A program made the position numbers and the translations under genes. The notes below the pieces were generated by a model that saw nothing but the letters and a program-made list of their open reading frames with translations, searched no databases and was not told where the DNA came from. From positions 1-26,522 of the forward strand of contig JAPPKR010000037.1 in NCBI GenBank assembly GCA_028819835.1: a stretch of 26,522 nt of DNA, given 5' to 3'. Origin of the DNA: a bacterium. Its GTDB lineage: Bacteria; Actinomycetota; Acidimicrobiia; UBA5794; ZC4RG35. Shown here one piece after another: positions 7,131 to 14,419 of this stretch; position 1 is the first letter of the stretch, and each line of letters opens with the position of its first letter.

Positions 7131-8159
7131 TCAGTGGTCGGCGGCGGCCTCGTCAGCCGCCTCTTCCTCCGGTCCGGCCTCCTCGGGGGCGGGCTCCTCG
7201 GGGGCGGGCTCATCTTCTCCCTCGACCAGCCCGCACTCGATCAGGGTCTGGTCGGGATCGGCGCCGCCGAAGCGGATCCGCTCGAACGCCACCACGGCGG
7301 CGATCTCCTCGGCGGTGTTGCTGGTCGCGAATCCGGGCATGAATCCTCCCCCGCCCACGGTTGCGGCCAGGTCCCCGTAGGTGTCTATCCCGGCCTCCTG
7401 GAAACCGCCGGTGGCCAGCGTCACCCACTCGATGTGGTCGGGACAACTGGAGAAAGTGGCGAGCACGGTGGCCATCGCCGGGCCCACGCCCCCCTCGCCG
7501 TTGGCGCCGTGACAGCCCGCGCAGGTCTCGAAGACCGCCTCCCCCACCGCCAGGATGTTCCCCGTTGTGTCCACGGCGCGTCCGGTGAACTCGCTCCCGT
7601 CGCAGTTGACCACCGTGGAGTCGAGCCGGTTGACGGCCAGTTGCACTCCTCCCTCCACACATCCCGCCCGGGCCGAGTTCCCGGCCAGGTACAGCAGCCC
7701 GATCACCGGGATGACCAGAAAGAGGGCGGCCAGCCAGCGGGGAAGGGTGGATGAGGTCCTCTCGGTCAAGCGGGCGGTGGGCACCGACACCACCACCGGG
7801 AAGGAGACCGCCTCCTTGGTGGTCACCTCCGACGGAGGAGGTAGAGGCGCCGCCACCGGCGCCGGCGTGGCGGCCGGAACGGGCGCAGGCGCGGACGGAG
7901 CGGTCGGCGCGGGCGAGGGGTCGGGCGCCGAGGCCGTGACAGGCGACGGCTCGGGGGCTGGAGCGGGCGCAGGGTCGGGGGCCGGAGCCGGGGCCGGGGC
8001 GGATGCGGAGGGCGAGGGTGAGGCGCCGCCGCCCGCCCAGGCAGCCAGGACCTCCTCGACCGGGACGCCGTCCGCTTCGGCCCGGGCCTCGGCGGAACGC
8101 TGCACCAGGATCTCCGGTGCGCCCAACACCTCCGCGGCTCTCGCCAGGTTCTCACTCAT
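7131..8159 (-). CDS. Membrane-anchored monohaem cytochrome c (CcoP-position subunit) with N-terminal motif and Pro/Ala linker
   Basis: The protein is 342 residues. Residues 1-45 are a helical motif nearly identical to that of the next gene upstream (34 of 45 residues). Residues 46-115 are a Pro/Ala/Ser-rich linker. One membrane helix follows at about 140-160. The C-terminal part is a class I cytochrome c domain: C213-A-G-C216-H217, with M274 in GGGFMPGF a likely axial ligand. The tail after about 313 is strongly acidic. The N-terminal 140 residues would lie in the cytoplasm and the haem domain outside. It is the third gene of the ccoN-ccoO-like set and overlaps the preceding gene by 8 bases. 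It is not a true CcoP, which has two haems; it is a functional analogue at best. Confidence 0.82.
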   Translation of the reverse strand: MSENLARAAEVLGAPEILVQRSAEARAEADGVPVEEVLAAWAGGGASPSPSASAPAPAPAPDPAPAPAPEPSPVTASAPDPSPAPTAPSAPAPVPAATPAPVAAPLPPPSEVTTKEAVSFPVVVSVPTARLTERTSSTLPRWLAALFLVIPVIGLLYLAGNSARAGCVEGGVQLAVNRLDSTVVNCDGSEFTGRAVDTTGNILAVGEAVFETCAGCHGANGEGGVGPAMATVLATFSSCPDHIEWVTLATGGFQEAGIDTYGDLAATVGGGGFMPGFATSNTAEEIAAVVAFERIRFGGADPDQTLIECGLVEGEDEPAPEEPAPEEAGPEEEAADEAAADH

Positions 8160-8988
8160 CGGGTCCGCTCCCGGTCAGGACTCGGGACTCCGACAGGTAG
8201 GCCACCAACGAGTCCATCCAGTCGCCTCCATAGGTGAGGTGGCCTCCCTCTCCGGAGAGGGTCGCCTCGATCTCGGTCGGGGACATCCGACTCCCCACAT
8301 TGGCCAGGTCGGGACCGTAGCGCTGGCGGCCGATCACCTGGTTGGTATCCGACAGCGTCACTCCACCCACCCCGGCCAGGGCGGCGAGTTGAGCGTCGGC
8401 GACCACCGGGCGGACCATCTGGGTGTGGCAGCCGGCGCATCCCTCCTTCAGGTAGACCTCCTGGCCCCGCAAAGCGGTTGCAGTGTAGGGGATTTCGGAA
8501 TGCACGGCCCCCCGACCCGTGCCGGAAAAGGCGGGAAGCACCAGGGTGACGACCAGGCAGAGGACCAGAAGGGTGGTGGCCCCCAGCAGGTACCGGAAGG
8601 GCCGGTCGACCCGGCCGGTGAGCACCGGTGGAGGGCCGTCGGCCATCAAGGTTGCGGCAGGCGCCACGGGCGCAGCGGGTGCGGGAGCCGCTGGAGCGGG
8701 AGCCGAGGAGGGCGCGGGAACCGCCGGCGCGGCCGGGGAGGGCGGTGGCGCGGCGGGGGCAGGGGACGGCGCAGACGCGGCCGGTTCGGGCGGCGGAGGC
8801 GGGGCAGCCGGCGCAGGCGCCGGAGCGGGAGCCGAGGAAGGCGCGGGAACCGAGCCGCCTCCGGCCCAGGCTTGGAGAACCTCGTCGACCGAGACCCCGT
8901 CGGCTGCTGCCCGGGCCTCGGCGGAGCGCTGCACCAACTCGGCGGGCGCGCCCACCACTTGGGCGGCGGCCTCGAGAAACTCGCTCAT
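8152..8988 (-). CDS. CcoO/FixO-like monohaem cytochrome c with N-terminal motif and Pro/Ala linker
   Basis: The haem region YLKEGCAGCHTQMVRP matches the CcoO hallmark of cbb3 oxidases (haem at C184, C187, H188). Instead of starting directly with the CcoO anchor, the protein of 278 residues begins with the 45-residue motif shared with its neighbour, then about 75 residues of Pro/Ala linker, then a membrane helix at about 131-152. CcoO proteins transfer electrons towards the CcoN subunit. The ATG at 8988 overlaps the stop of the CcoN-like gene (ATGA), so the two are translationally coupled. The CcoN partner has lost its metal ligands, which makes this a CcoO without an obvious oxidase. Confidence 0.85.
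   Translation of the reverse strand: MSEFLEAAAQVVGAPAELVQRSAEARAAADGVSVDEVLQAWAGGGSVPAPSSAPAPAPAPAAPPPPPEPAASAPSPAPAAPPPSPAAPAVPAPSSAPAPAAPAPAAPVAPAATLMADGPPPVLTGRVDRPFRYLLGATTLLVLCLVVTLVLPAFSGTGRGAVHSEIPYTATALRGQEVYLKEGCAGCHTQMVRPVVADAQLAALAGVGGVTLSDTNQVIGRQRYGPDLANVGSRMSPTEIEATLSGEGGHLTYGGDWMDSLVAYLSESRVLTGSGPDE
8692..8852. repeat. Imperfect 32-bp direct repeat inside the Pro/Ala linker of the CcoO-like gene
   Basis: The stretches 8692-8723 and 8821-8852 differ at 2 of 32 bases (both contain GAGCGGGAGCCGAGGA). They lie within the Pro/Ala-rich linker and probably reflect repeat expansion of a flexible segment. Assembly or alignment errors are easy here. Confidence 0.55.
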
Positions 8989-10580
8989 TCCTCTTCCCCC
9001 GTCTCGGACGGATCCTCTTCCTCTTCCTCGGAGGACCCGTCGGCCGGGACCAGGGTGAAGACCTCCTGGGTGGCGGGGCGCCCGGAGGTGAAGGTCCGCA
9101 GAACGGCCAGGCAGAATGAGAACTGGCCCAGAAGGGTTACCAGCCCCGACAGAATCGACAATCCCAGAAGCAACGAGGCCAGTCCCACCAGGTCCCCCCA
9201 GCCTTCCCCGGTCGGGCTGATCCCGCCGAATGACCCTCCCGCCCAACCGTAGCCGGCGACCAGGCCCGCCCCCACCAGCAGGGCGGACGTCAACCCCACC
9301 CCCCAAAAGGTGAGGCGCAGGTGCAGCCGGGCCAATCCCTGGCTCGCCAGGATCCGGCCGGTGATGGAGGGGAGCGCCTGGTACGACCAGGCCGCCACCA
9401 GAAGCCCTCCTGTCCCGAACAGGGTGGCGTACAGGACCCCGTCCCAGAAGGGGGTAAGCCCCACCACCGCCGCCGCGGAGCGGACCGTGCCGAAGCTGGT
9501 CAGGGCGGCGGTGAACAATGCGAAGAAGGCGCCGCCCAGGGCGGCGGCCACCACCGGGCGGTCGTGTCTCTCCGCCCACACCTCCTCGGTGGTCAGAGAG
9601 AGGTTGGCGGCGTTTGCCAGGGCCGAGACGGGCAGCGCCAGCGTCATCAGGAAGGCCACGGCCTCCAGCCAATCGGGGACCGGGCCGAAAACCAACGGGC
9701 CTGCGCCTCCCCACGCCGAGGCGAACGCCAGCGACCAGAAGCCCACCCTTGCCAATTGCCGGCTGGCGAGAGGGTTTCCCGTCTCCTTCACCAGCGCGTA
9801 GTAGGCCAGGCCGATGCCCATCCCCACCACCCACAGGTTGGATAGGCCGAACAGAGACACCGACTCGGACATGGCGCCCCCCATCGCCGAGGGAGGGGGA
9901 ACGGCCCCCACCAGGTAGAGAAGCGGCAGCCAGACCACCCCGGCCAGGGCGTACCACAGTGAGACAAAGATGTTGGGCTCCTGTCGATGGCGGACCGTGG
10001 AGACGGTCACCGCCATGGGCGCCAACAGGGTGGCCAGGAGCGGCAGGGAGACCCACCATGGAAGGGAGAACGGACCCGTCCCGTCCCCTCCGCCCAGGAG
10101 CACCACCAGCGCTCCGACCACGGTCACCCCGGCGGTTGCGGCCCCGCCCGCCAGGGCCAGGGCCTCGCCGCGCATCCGGACCCCGGTGAGCCGGGGCAGG
10201 ATGTAGTAGACCCCGCCGGCCATGGACAGGGTGAGCCACCCGATCACGGCCAGCAAGAGAGCAATGGGACGGATGCGCCCGTAAGAGAAGGGCCCGGTCA
10301 GGGTCCCCGGGAAGCGCAGTTCCACCATCCCGGCCACCCACACGATCCCGGCCGCCGCCAGGAAGGCGGTGGAGGCGATGATGTGCCACTTGGCGGCCGT
10401 GTCAGCGGCCAGCCCATCCGACCATGCGGCGTAGCGGCCGACTCGACTAATCGGGCTTGCGGTTCGATTATTCTTGGTTGTACTCAGAGCGCTACCCCCG
10501 GGTGCCCCGGAAACGAAAGGCCTGCCATGAGAGCCGCTCCGAAAGATAGCAAGATTGAAACCTCCCTCGGCGCGAGTCAA
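8985..10580 (-). CDS. CcoN-like membrane protein lacking all haem and copper histidines
   Basis: The protein has up to 531 residues and about twelve membrane helices with the CcoN/NorB fold. GRIRP and GWLTLSMAGGVYYILPRLTG match the second helix of haem-copper oxidases, and ARVGFWSLAFASAWGGAG and PVPDW match the region before the CuB histidines. Every ligand position I could align is changed: the His after RP is Ala; the GHNAV-type motif reads LSNLWVVG; the HH pair is absent (GGAGPL); and the GHxH motif reads FGTGG. Only five histidines remain, and none fits a ligand position. The C-terminus is acidic. The start is doubtful: TTG at 10580 has no ribosome site and may itself be a -35 box, and an in-frame CTG at 10487 is one alternative. 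It must be structural, or work differently from an oxidase. Confidence 0.75.
   Translation of the reverse strand: MTRAEGGFNLAIFRSGSHGRPFVSGAPGGSALSTTKNNRTASPISRVGRYAAWSDGLAADTAAKWHIIASTAFLAAAGIVWVAGMVELRFPGTLTGPFSYGRIRPIALLLAVIGWLTLSMAGGVYYILPRLTGVRMRGEALALAGGAATAGVTVVGALVVLLGGGDGTGPFSLPWWVSLPLLATLLAPMAVTVSTVRHRQEPNIFVSLWYALAGVVWLPLLYLVGAVPPPSAMGGAMSESVSLFGLSNLWVVGMGIGLAYYALVKETGNPLASRQLARVGFWSLAFASAWGGAGPLVFGPVPDWLEAVAFLMTLALPVSALANAANLSLTTEEVWAERHDRPVVAAALGGAFFALFTAALTSFGTVRSAAAVVGLTPFWDGVLYATLFGTGGLLVAAWSYQALPSITGRILASQGLARLHLRLTFWGVGLTSALLVGAGLVAGYGWAGGSFGGISPTGEGWGDLVGLASLLLGLSILSGLVTLLGQFSFCLAVLRTFTSGRPATQEVFTLVPADGSSEEEEEDPSETGEEE
10552..10580 (-). promoter_or_regulatory. Candidate promoter of the ccoN-like operon
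   Basis: On the minus strand TTGACT (10580-10575) and CAATCT (10557-10552) are 17 bases apart. If this is the promoter, transcription begins near 10545 and the TTG at 10580 cannot be the start codon. Confidence 0.35.
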
Positions 10581-10630
10581 CGCCGGGTGACGGGAGCGGA
10601 TCGGCTGTGATGGCCGGAATCGTCATAACT

Positions 10631-10658
10631 TTGTTTGAAACCCGCCCCGGTGTAAAAA
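10631..10658 (+). promoter_or_regulatory. Candidate promoter of the b6f/bc-type operon
   Basis: TTGTTT (10631-10636) and TAAAAA (10653-10658) are 16 bases apart in an AT-richer spot of a GC-rich region, 37 bases before the ATG at 10696. It lies in the divergent gap between the two respiratory clusters, so one regulator could reach both. Confidence 0.4.
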
Positions 10659-10695
10659 TAGGAATGGTTCGACCCCGGAAGGCCATCTGGTAGAG

Positions 10696-11325
10696 ATGCA
10701 CCGCATCGCCGCTATAAACGACCGAACACGGATCCTCATCGGGTCGTCGTCGTTGCTCGTAGGCACGGGGCTCATGGCCGTGGCGGTGCTCTGGGTCCAC
10801 TACTCCGCGCTGCCCCAGACAGAGATCGTCAACGGGGTGTCCACGGCGGTGGTGGTGGACTACTTCAACTGGATACCCAGGGGCTGGTTCTGGAAGAGCA
10901 TCGGGTACCTCGCTGCGCTGGGGGCCTCCCAGATGATGCTTCTGGGCGCGGCCCTCCTGTGGGTGCTGAACCAGAGGATGACCTGGGCCCGGGCCTCCTT
11001 CGCCGCGTTCCTGATCTGGATAGAGCTGGTGCTGGTGTTCGGGATCGTTCCCTCCGAGTGGCTCAACCTCTCCCAGACCGACCTCGACTGGTCGAACCAG
11101 CGGATCGCCTTCAGCATCCCGGCGTTTTTGATGCTGGGCAACGACGTGACGATCAGTTGGGCCGCAATCAAGGACTCCATCTCGGGCGCCTACAACCTGG
11201 GCACCCTGGCGGGCGCCGGCGTGGTGGCCTACTTGCTGCAGCAGGTCTACAAGGCGCCAAAGAAGCGCGCCGCGGCCGCCCGGACCTCCCCCTACGGCCG
11301 TCCACTCGTGAAAGGTGACAGCTGA
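10696..11325 (+). CDS. Membrane protein of unknown function, first gene of the b6f/bc-type operon
   Basis: I do not recognise this family. The protein is 209 residues with hydrophobic helices at about 14-38, 68-93 and 100-120, and a fourth at about 178-196; a further partly hydrophobic stretch (about 139-160, around AFSIPAFLMLGNDVTISW) may be a membrane helix too. The C-terminus is basic (KAPKKRAAAARTS), suggesting that it faces the cytoplasm. No cysteine or CxxCH motif is present, so it carries no c-type haem or iron-sulfur cluster. Its stop overlaps the ferredoxin start (TGATG), so the two are made together. Inference: a membrane anchor or quinone-side subunit that docks the ferredoxin. Confidence 0.7.
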   Translation: MHRIAAINDRTRILIGSSSLLVGTGLMAVAVLWVHYSALPQTEIVNGVSTAVVVDYFNWIPRGWFWKSIGYLAALGASQMMLLGAALLWVLNQRMTWARASFAAFLIWIELVLVFGIVPSEWLNLSQTDLDWSNQRIAFSIPAFLMLGNDVTISWAAIKDSISGAYNLGTLAGAGVVAYLLQQVYKAPKKRAAAARTSPYGRPLVKGDS

Positions 11326-11774
11326 TGCCCCGGGGAGTTGTGGATGAGACCCCGCCGTTCCGTGACGACTACCAGCTCGCGCTGGTGGAGAACGACTTCT
11401 ATACGGGAAAGATCCGTCCCAAGCAGTTCCTCCACATCGACCAGTCCGAGTGCATCATCTGCGAGGGCTGCGTGGACATCTGCCCTTGGAAGTGCATCTT
11501 CTATTTGTCCATGGAGGCCATCGACGAGGCGGTCAACGTCGAGGACCCGAGGGAGGACACCACCAACTACGGGTTCTTCGTCGTGGACGAGAACGAGTGC
11601 ACGCGGTGCGCGCTATGCATCGACCGATGCCCCACCGGCGTCATATCCCTCGGTAAGTTCGAGGGGTCCCTGGCCGCCCAGGCCGAGGAGATGGGACTCA
11701 ACTCGGCGCCGTGGGAGGTCGACACCGGCCAGAGGGACTTCAAGCACGGGTACACCTACGGAATGCGCTGGTAA
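11325..11774 (+). CDS. 2[4Fe-4S] ferredoxin-like subunit
   Basis: The protein is 149 residues and soluble. Two cluster motifs are intact: C43-II-C46-EG-C49-VDI-C53-P and C92-TR-C95-AL-C98-IDR-C102-P. An extra cysteine (C57) follows the first motif in CPWKC. The spacer between the motifs (about 38 residues) and the long N- and C-terminal extensions are larger than in small bacterial ferredoxins, which suggests a dedicated subunit rather than a free carrier. It lies between the unknown membrane protein (overlap) and cytochrome b6 (9-base gap). Inference: it passes electrons between a cytoplasmic donor or acceptor and the cytochrome b subunit. Confidence 0.88.
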   Translation: MPRGVVDETPPFRDDYQLALVENDFYTGKIRPKQFLHIDQSECIICEGCVDICPWKCIFYLSMEAIDEAVNVEDPREDTTNYGFFVVDENECTRCALCIDRCPTGVISLGKFEGSLAAQAEEMGLNSAPWEVDTGQRDFKHGYTYGMRW

Positions 11775-11783
11775 GGAGCAAGG

Positions 11784-12572
11784 GTGAGCACACGCAACGG
11801 CATTCACGGTCTGCTGGCCAAGGCCCGCACCCATGCCACGGACATGGTGGGACGGATGTGGTCGGGCCAATTCATGGACTCGATGCTCCGACCCGGATCG
11901 CCCTTCAAGAAGGGCTACACCGACACTCCCCGCAACCGGTCGTACGTGATCATGAACAACGTGCTCTACCACCTCCACCCGGTGAAGGTGAAGCGGCACG
12001 GCGTGAAGCTCTCCTACACCCTCTGTCTGGGAGGATTGAGCTTCTTCCTCTTCATTCTCCTGACCGTCACCGGCATCTTCCTGATGTTCTACTACGCCCC
12101 CACCGCCGAACGGGCCTACATCGACGTGCAGGCGCTGTCGACCGACATCGCCTTCGGCTCCCTCATGAGGAACATGCACCGCTGGGGCGCCCACCTGATG
12201 GTCCTCACCGTGTTCCTCCACATGTCGCGGGTCTTCTATCACGGCGCCTACAAGCCGCCCCGGGAGTTCAACTGGGTGGTGGGCGTGATCCTGCTGCTCC
12301 TGACCCTCCTCCTCTCCTTCACCGGCTACCTGCTCCCCTGGGACCAGTTGGCCCTGTGGGCGGTCACGGTGGGAACCAACATGGCCGGATTCGTACCGGT
12401 GATCGGCGCGCAGGTGAAATTCGCCCTTTTGGGCGGGGTGGAGGTGACGGCGGGGACGCTCCTGCGATGGTACGTGCTCCATGTGCTCTTCCTGCCGTTC
12501 ATAATCGTGATCTTCCTGGCGGTCCACTTCTGGAGAGTCCGCAAGGACGGCGGCATCTCCGGACCCCTCTAG
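11784..12572 (+). CDS. petB: Cytochrome b6-type subunit with the haem ci cysteine
   Basis: This is a split cytochrome b of the b6f/Firmicutes type, 262 residues with four core membrane helices. The b-haem ligands are H132 and H146 ([16 protein letters not shown]) and H233 and H248, with spacings of 14 and 15 as in chloroplast b6. C81 in LCLGG sits 51 residues before H132, the same distance as the cysteine that covalently binds haem ci (cn) in b6f. LPWDQ and the GISGPL C-terminus also match b6. An N-terminal extension of about 45 residues precedes the usual start. The GTG at 11784 is preceded by AAGGAG (11773-11778). It forms the quinone-oxidising core with the subunit IV-like protein and the Rieske protein. 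Confidence 0.93.
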   Translation: MSTRNGIHGLLAKARTHATDMVGRMWSGQFMDSMLRPGSPFKKGYTDTPRNRSYVIMNNVLYHLHPVKVKRHGVKLSYTLCLGGLSFFLFILLTVTGIFLMFYYAPTAERAYIDVQALSTDIAFGSLMRNMHRWGAHLMVLTVFLHMSRVFYHGAYKPPREFNWVVGVILLLLTLLLSFTGYLLPWDQLALWAVTVGTNMAGFVPVIGAQVKFALLGGVEVTAGTLLRWYVLHVLFLPFIIVIFLAVHFWRVRKDGGISGPL

Positions 12573-12591
12573 CTATGCGAGGTAAGCGCTA

Positions 12592-13530
12592 GTGCCCGAG
12601 ATCCCCGAAGAACTCCTCAGGCGTTCGGCCGAAGCGAAGGCCAAGGCCCTGGGCCTGCCCGTGGAACAGGTCCTCGCCGAGATGCGCGGAGAGGCCCCGG
12701 TGTCCGCGGTCCCGGCCGAGTCGGTGGACGTGCCCCGCCCCACCTTCGTCCCCAGCCCTCCCCCGCCTTCGGTCCCCGAAATCCCACCCGAGCCCCAGCC
12801 GCCCGACCCCGCCTCCGCCCCGCCTCCGGCCATCACGGCCGTGGCTGAGACTCCACCCGCCGCGGCCGAAGAATCCGCTCCCGCGGCGGAAGCACCGGTC
12901 CCCGCCGCCCCTGTGGCCCCCGACAACGGTGCCGGGAACGGCCGACTGGCGGCCACCGTCTCGGTCCGCCCTTCGGTGCCCCCGGCCGGCGTCCCGGAGG
13001 GAGTGCGCCACCAACGACTGCTCACCGTGGTCAAGGCACGGGCCATCCAGCAGGTCAAGGCCGACCCCACCGACAAGGTGAACACCTGGCCTCACCTGAT
13101 GATCGCCGAGTTCACCGCCCTCCTGGCGATGACCGCCTTCCTCCTGGTCCTCTCCACCATTCTCCAGGCGCCCCTGCTGGAGGCGGCCAACTTCAACGCC
13201 ACTCCCAACCCCTCCAAGGCGCCCTGGTACTTCCTGGGTCTCCAGGAGATGCTTTCCTATTTCGATCCGCAGATCGCCGGGGTGACGGTGCCCACCGTGA
13301 TCGGGATCGTGGGATTCATGATGATTCCCTACATCGACCGCAATCCGTCCACCCGTCCCTCGGACCGGAAGCTAGCCATCATGTTGTTCACCATCTTCCT
13401 GGCGGGTTCGGCGACCCTCACCATCCTGGGAGTGCTCTTCCGGGGCCCTGGATTCAACTTCGCCTACCCGTGGGTGGACGGGGTGTTCTTCGACGACCTC
13501 AAAGACTGGGTCGACTTCGGTGGCCACTGA
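12592..13530 (+). CDS. petD: Subunit IV/cytochrome b C-terminal subunit with N-terminal motif and Pro/Ala linker
   Basis: The C-terminal part (from about 163) is PetD-like with three membrane helices: TWPHLMIAEFTAL, then NPSKAPWYFLGLQEML at the quinol-site position, and IPYIDRNPSTRPSDRK. The PEWY glutamate is not conserved: the motif reads APWY, a variant I recall from other bacterial bc complexes. The first 30 residues (PEELLRRSAEAKAKALGLPVEQVL) repeat the motif seen in the two divergent cytochromes. A Pro/Ala-rich linker of about 100 residues follows. GAGG at 12579-12582 serves the GTG at 12592. The linker is far longer than in ordinary PetD (about 160 residues in total). This is the subunit that ties the two clusters together. 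Confidence 0.9.
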   Translation: MPEIPEELLRRSAEAKAKALGLPVEQVLAEMRGEAPVSAVPAESVDVPRPTFVPSPPPPSVPEIPPEPQPPDPASAPPPAITAVAETPPAAAEESAPAAEAPVPAAPVAPDNGAGNGRLAATVSVRPSVPPAGVPEGVRHQRLLTVVKARAIQQVKADPTDKVNTWPHLMIAEFTALLAMTAFLLVLSTILQAPLLEAANFNATPNPSKAPWYFLGLQEMLSYFDPQIAGVTVPTVIGIVGFMMIPYIDRNPSTRPSDRKLAIMLFTIFLAGSATLTILGVLFRGPGFNFAYPWVDGVFFDDLKDWVDFGGH

Positions 13531-13552
13531 TGGCGGCTAGGCGGATCGTCTG

Positions 13553-14413
13553 ATGGGCGGCGTCGAGCTGATCATCATCGGTGTGGCCGCGGTGGCTATC
13601 GCCGCGGCGGTGGGAGCGTTCACCATCGCCTTCCGCCGAGCCGAGCCCGACTCAGCCTCCCTCTGGCGCAAGCGGGTGGAGCGCCGGGCCCGCCTTGCCG
13701 ACCGTTCCACCCCGACCATGGACCTAGTGGTGGAGACCCCGCCCGAGGCCGAGGAGACGCCCGAAGAGGTCGAGGAGGTGGCAGCCGCCGTCGAAGAGGT
13801 CGAGGAGGTGCTGGCGCCCATAACCGAGACCCAGGTGATCGTGGAGGCCTCCCCCGAGGAGGTGGGAGTCACCCGCCGCCAGTTCTTCAACCGCTCTTTG
13901 GCCGCCATGTCGGTGGCGTGGTTCGGCATCATGGGAATCGAGATCCTGGCCTTCTTGTGGCCCAAGATAAGCGGCGGCTTCGGCAGCGACGTGGACGCGG
14001 GGAGCGCCGCCGACCTGGTGCCGGAGATGACCGACGCGGCCGGGCTCATCACGCCGGCATTCATCCCCGACGCGCGGGCCTACGTGGTCCCCGCACCCGT
14101 CAAGATGAGCGAGCAATTCGCCGGCAAGGACGTCGAGGCCGGAGGGCTCATGGCCCTCTACCAGCGTTGCGTCCACCTGGGATGCCGGGTTCCCTGGTGT
14201 GACGACTCCCAGGGATTCGAATGCCCGTGCCACGGGTCCAAGTACAACTCGATCGGAGAATATTTCGCCGGACCCGCCCCCCGGAACCTGGACCGGTTCG
14301 CGGTCCACATCTCCGAGGACGGGCGGTTGATCATCAGAACCGGAGTGATCGTGGAGTCTCCCCGGGCGATCGCCCAGTCAGTGTCATATCCGCAAGGCCC
14401 CTCCTGCATTTAG
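13553..14413 (+). CDS. Rieske iron-sulfur protein with two membrane segments
   Basis: The 286-residue protein holds the [2Fe-2S] cluster of the complex. Cluster box 1 is C206-V-H208-LG-C211 and box 2 is C224-P-C226-H227-GSKY; C206, H208, C224 and H227 bind the cluster and C211/C226 form the disulfide. A twin-arginine motif TRRQFFNRS at about 107-115 directly precedes the second membrane helix (about 117-137), as expected for Tat-dependent insertion of a folded Rieske domain. In addition there is an N-terminal helix (about 5-27) and an acidic, Glu-rich linker (about 60-105). Start at ATG 13553; the ribosome site is weak. It moves electrons from quinol to the cytochrome c encoded next. Confidence 0.93.
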   Translation: MGGVELIIIGVAAVAIAAAVGAFTIAFRRAEPDSASLWRKRVERRARLADRSTPTMDLVVETPPEAEETPEEVEEVAAAVEEVEEVLAPITETQVIVEASPEEVGVTRRQFFNRSLAAMSVAWFGIMGIEILAFLWPKISGGFGSDVDAGSAADLVPEMTDAAGLITPAFIPDARAYVVPAPVKMSEQFAGKDVEAGGLMALYQRCVHLGCRVPWCDDSQGFECPCHGSKYNSIGEYFAGPAPRNLDRFAVHISEDGRLIIRTGVIVESPRAIAQSVSYPQGPSCI

Positions 14414-14419
14414 GGAAGT

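Noticed and set aside
7830..8030. Short GC-rich repeats as a CRISPR-like or tandem repeat array
   Set aside because: They encode the Pro/Ala linker in frame, with no regular spacers or repeat unit.
8985..10580. Ordinary cbb3 oxidase or nitric oxide reductase catalytic subunit
   Set aside because: The His residues required for haem and copper are absent, so an oxidase label would mislead.
12575..12592. Five-codon frame (ATG CGA GGT AAG CGC TAG) before the PetD-like gene
   Set aside because: It overlaps the ribosome site of that gene and has no start signal of its own; chance is the simplest explanation.
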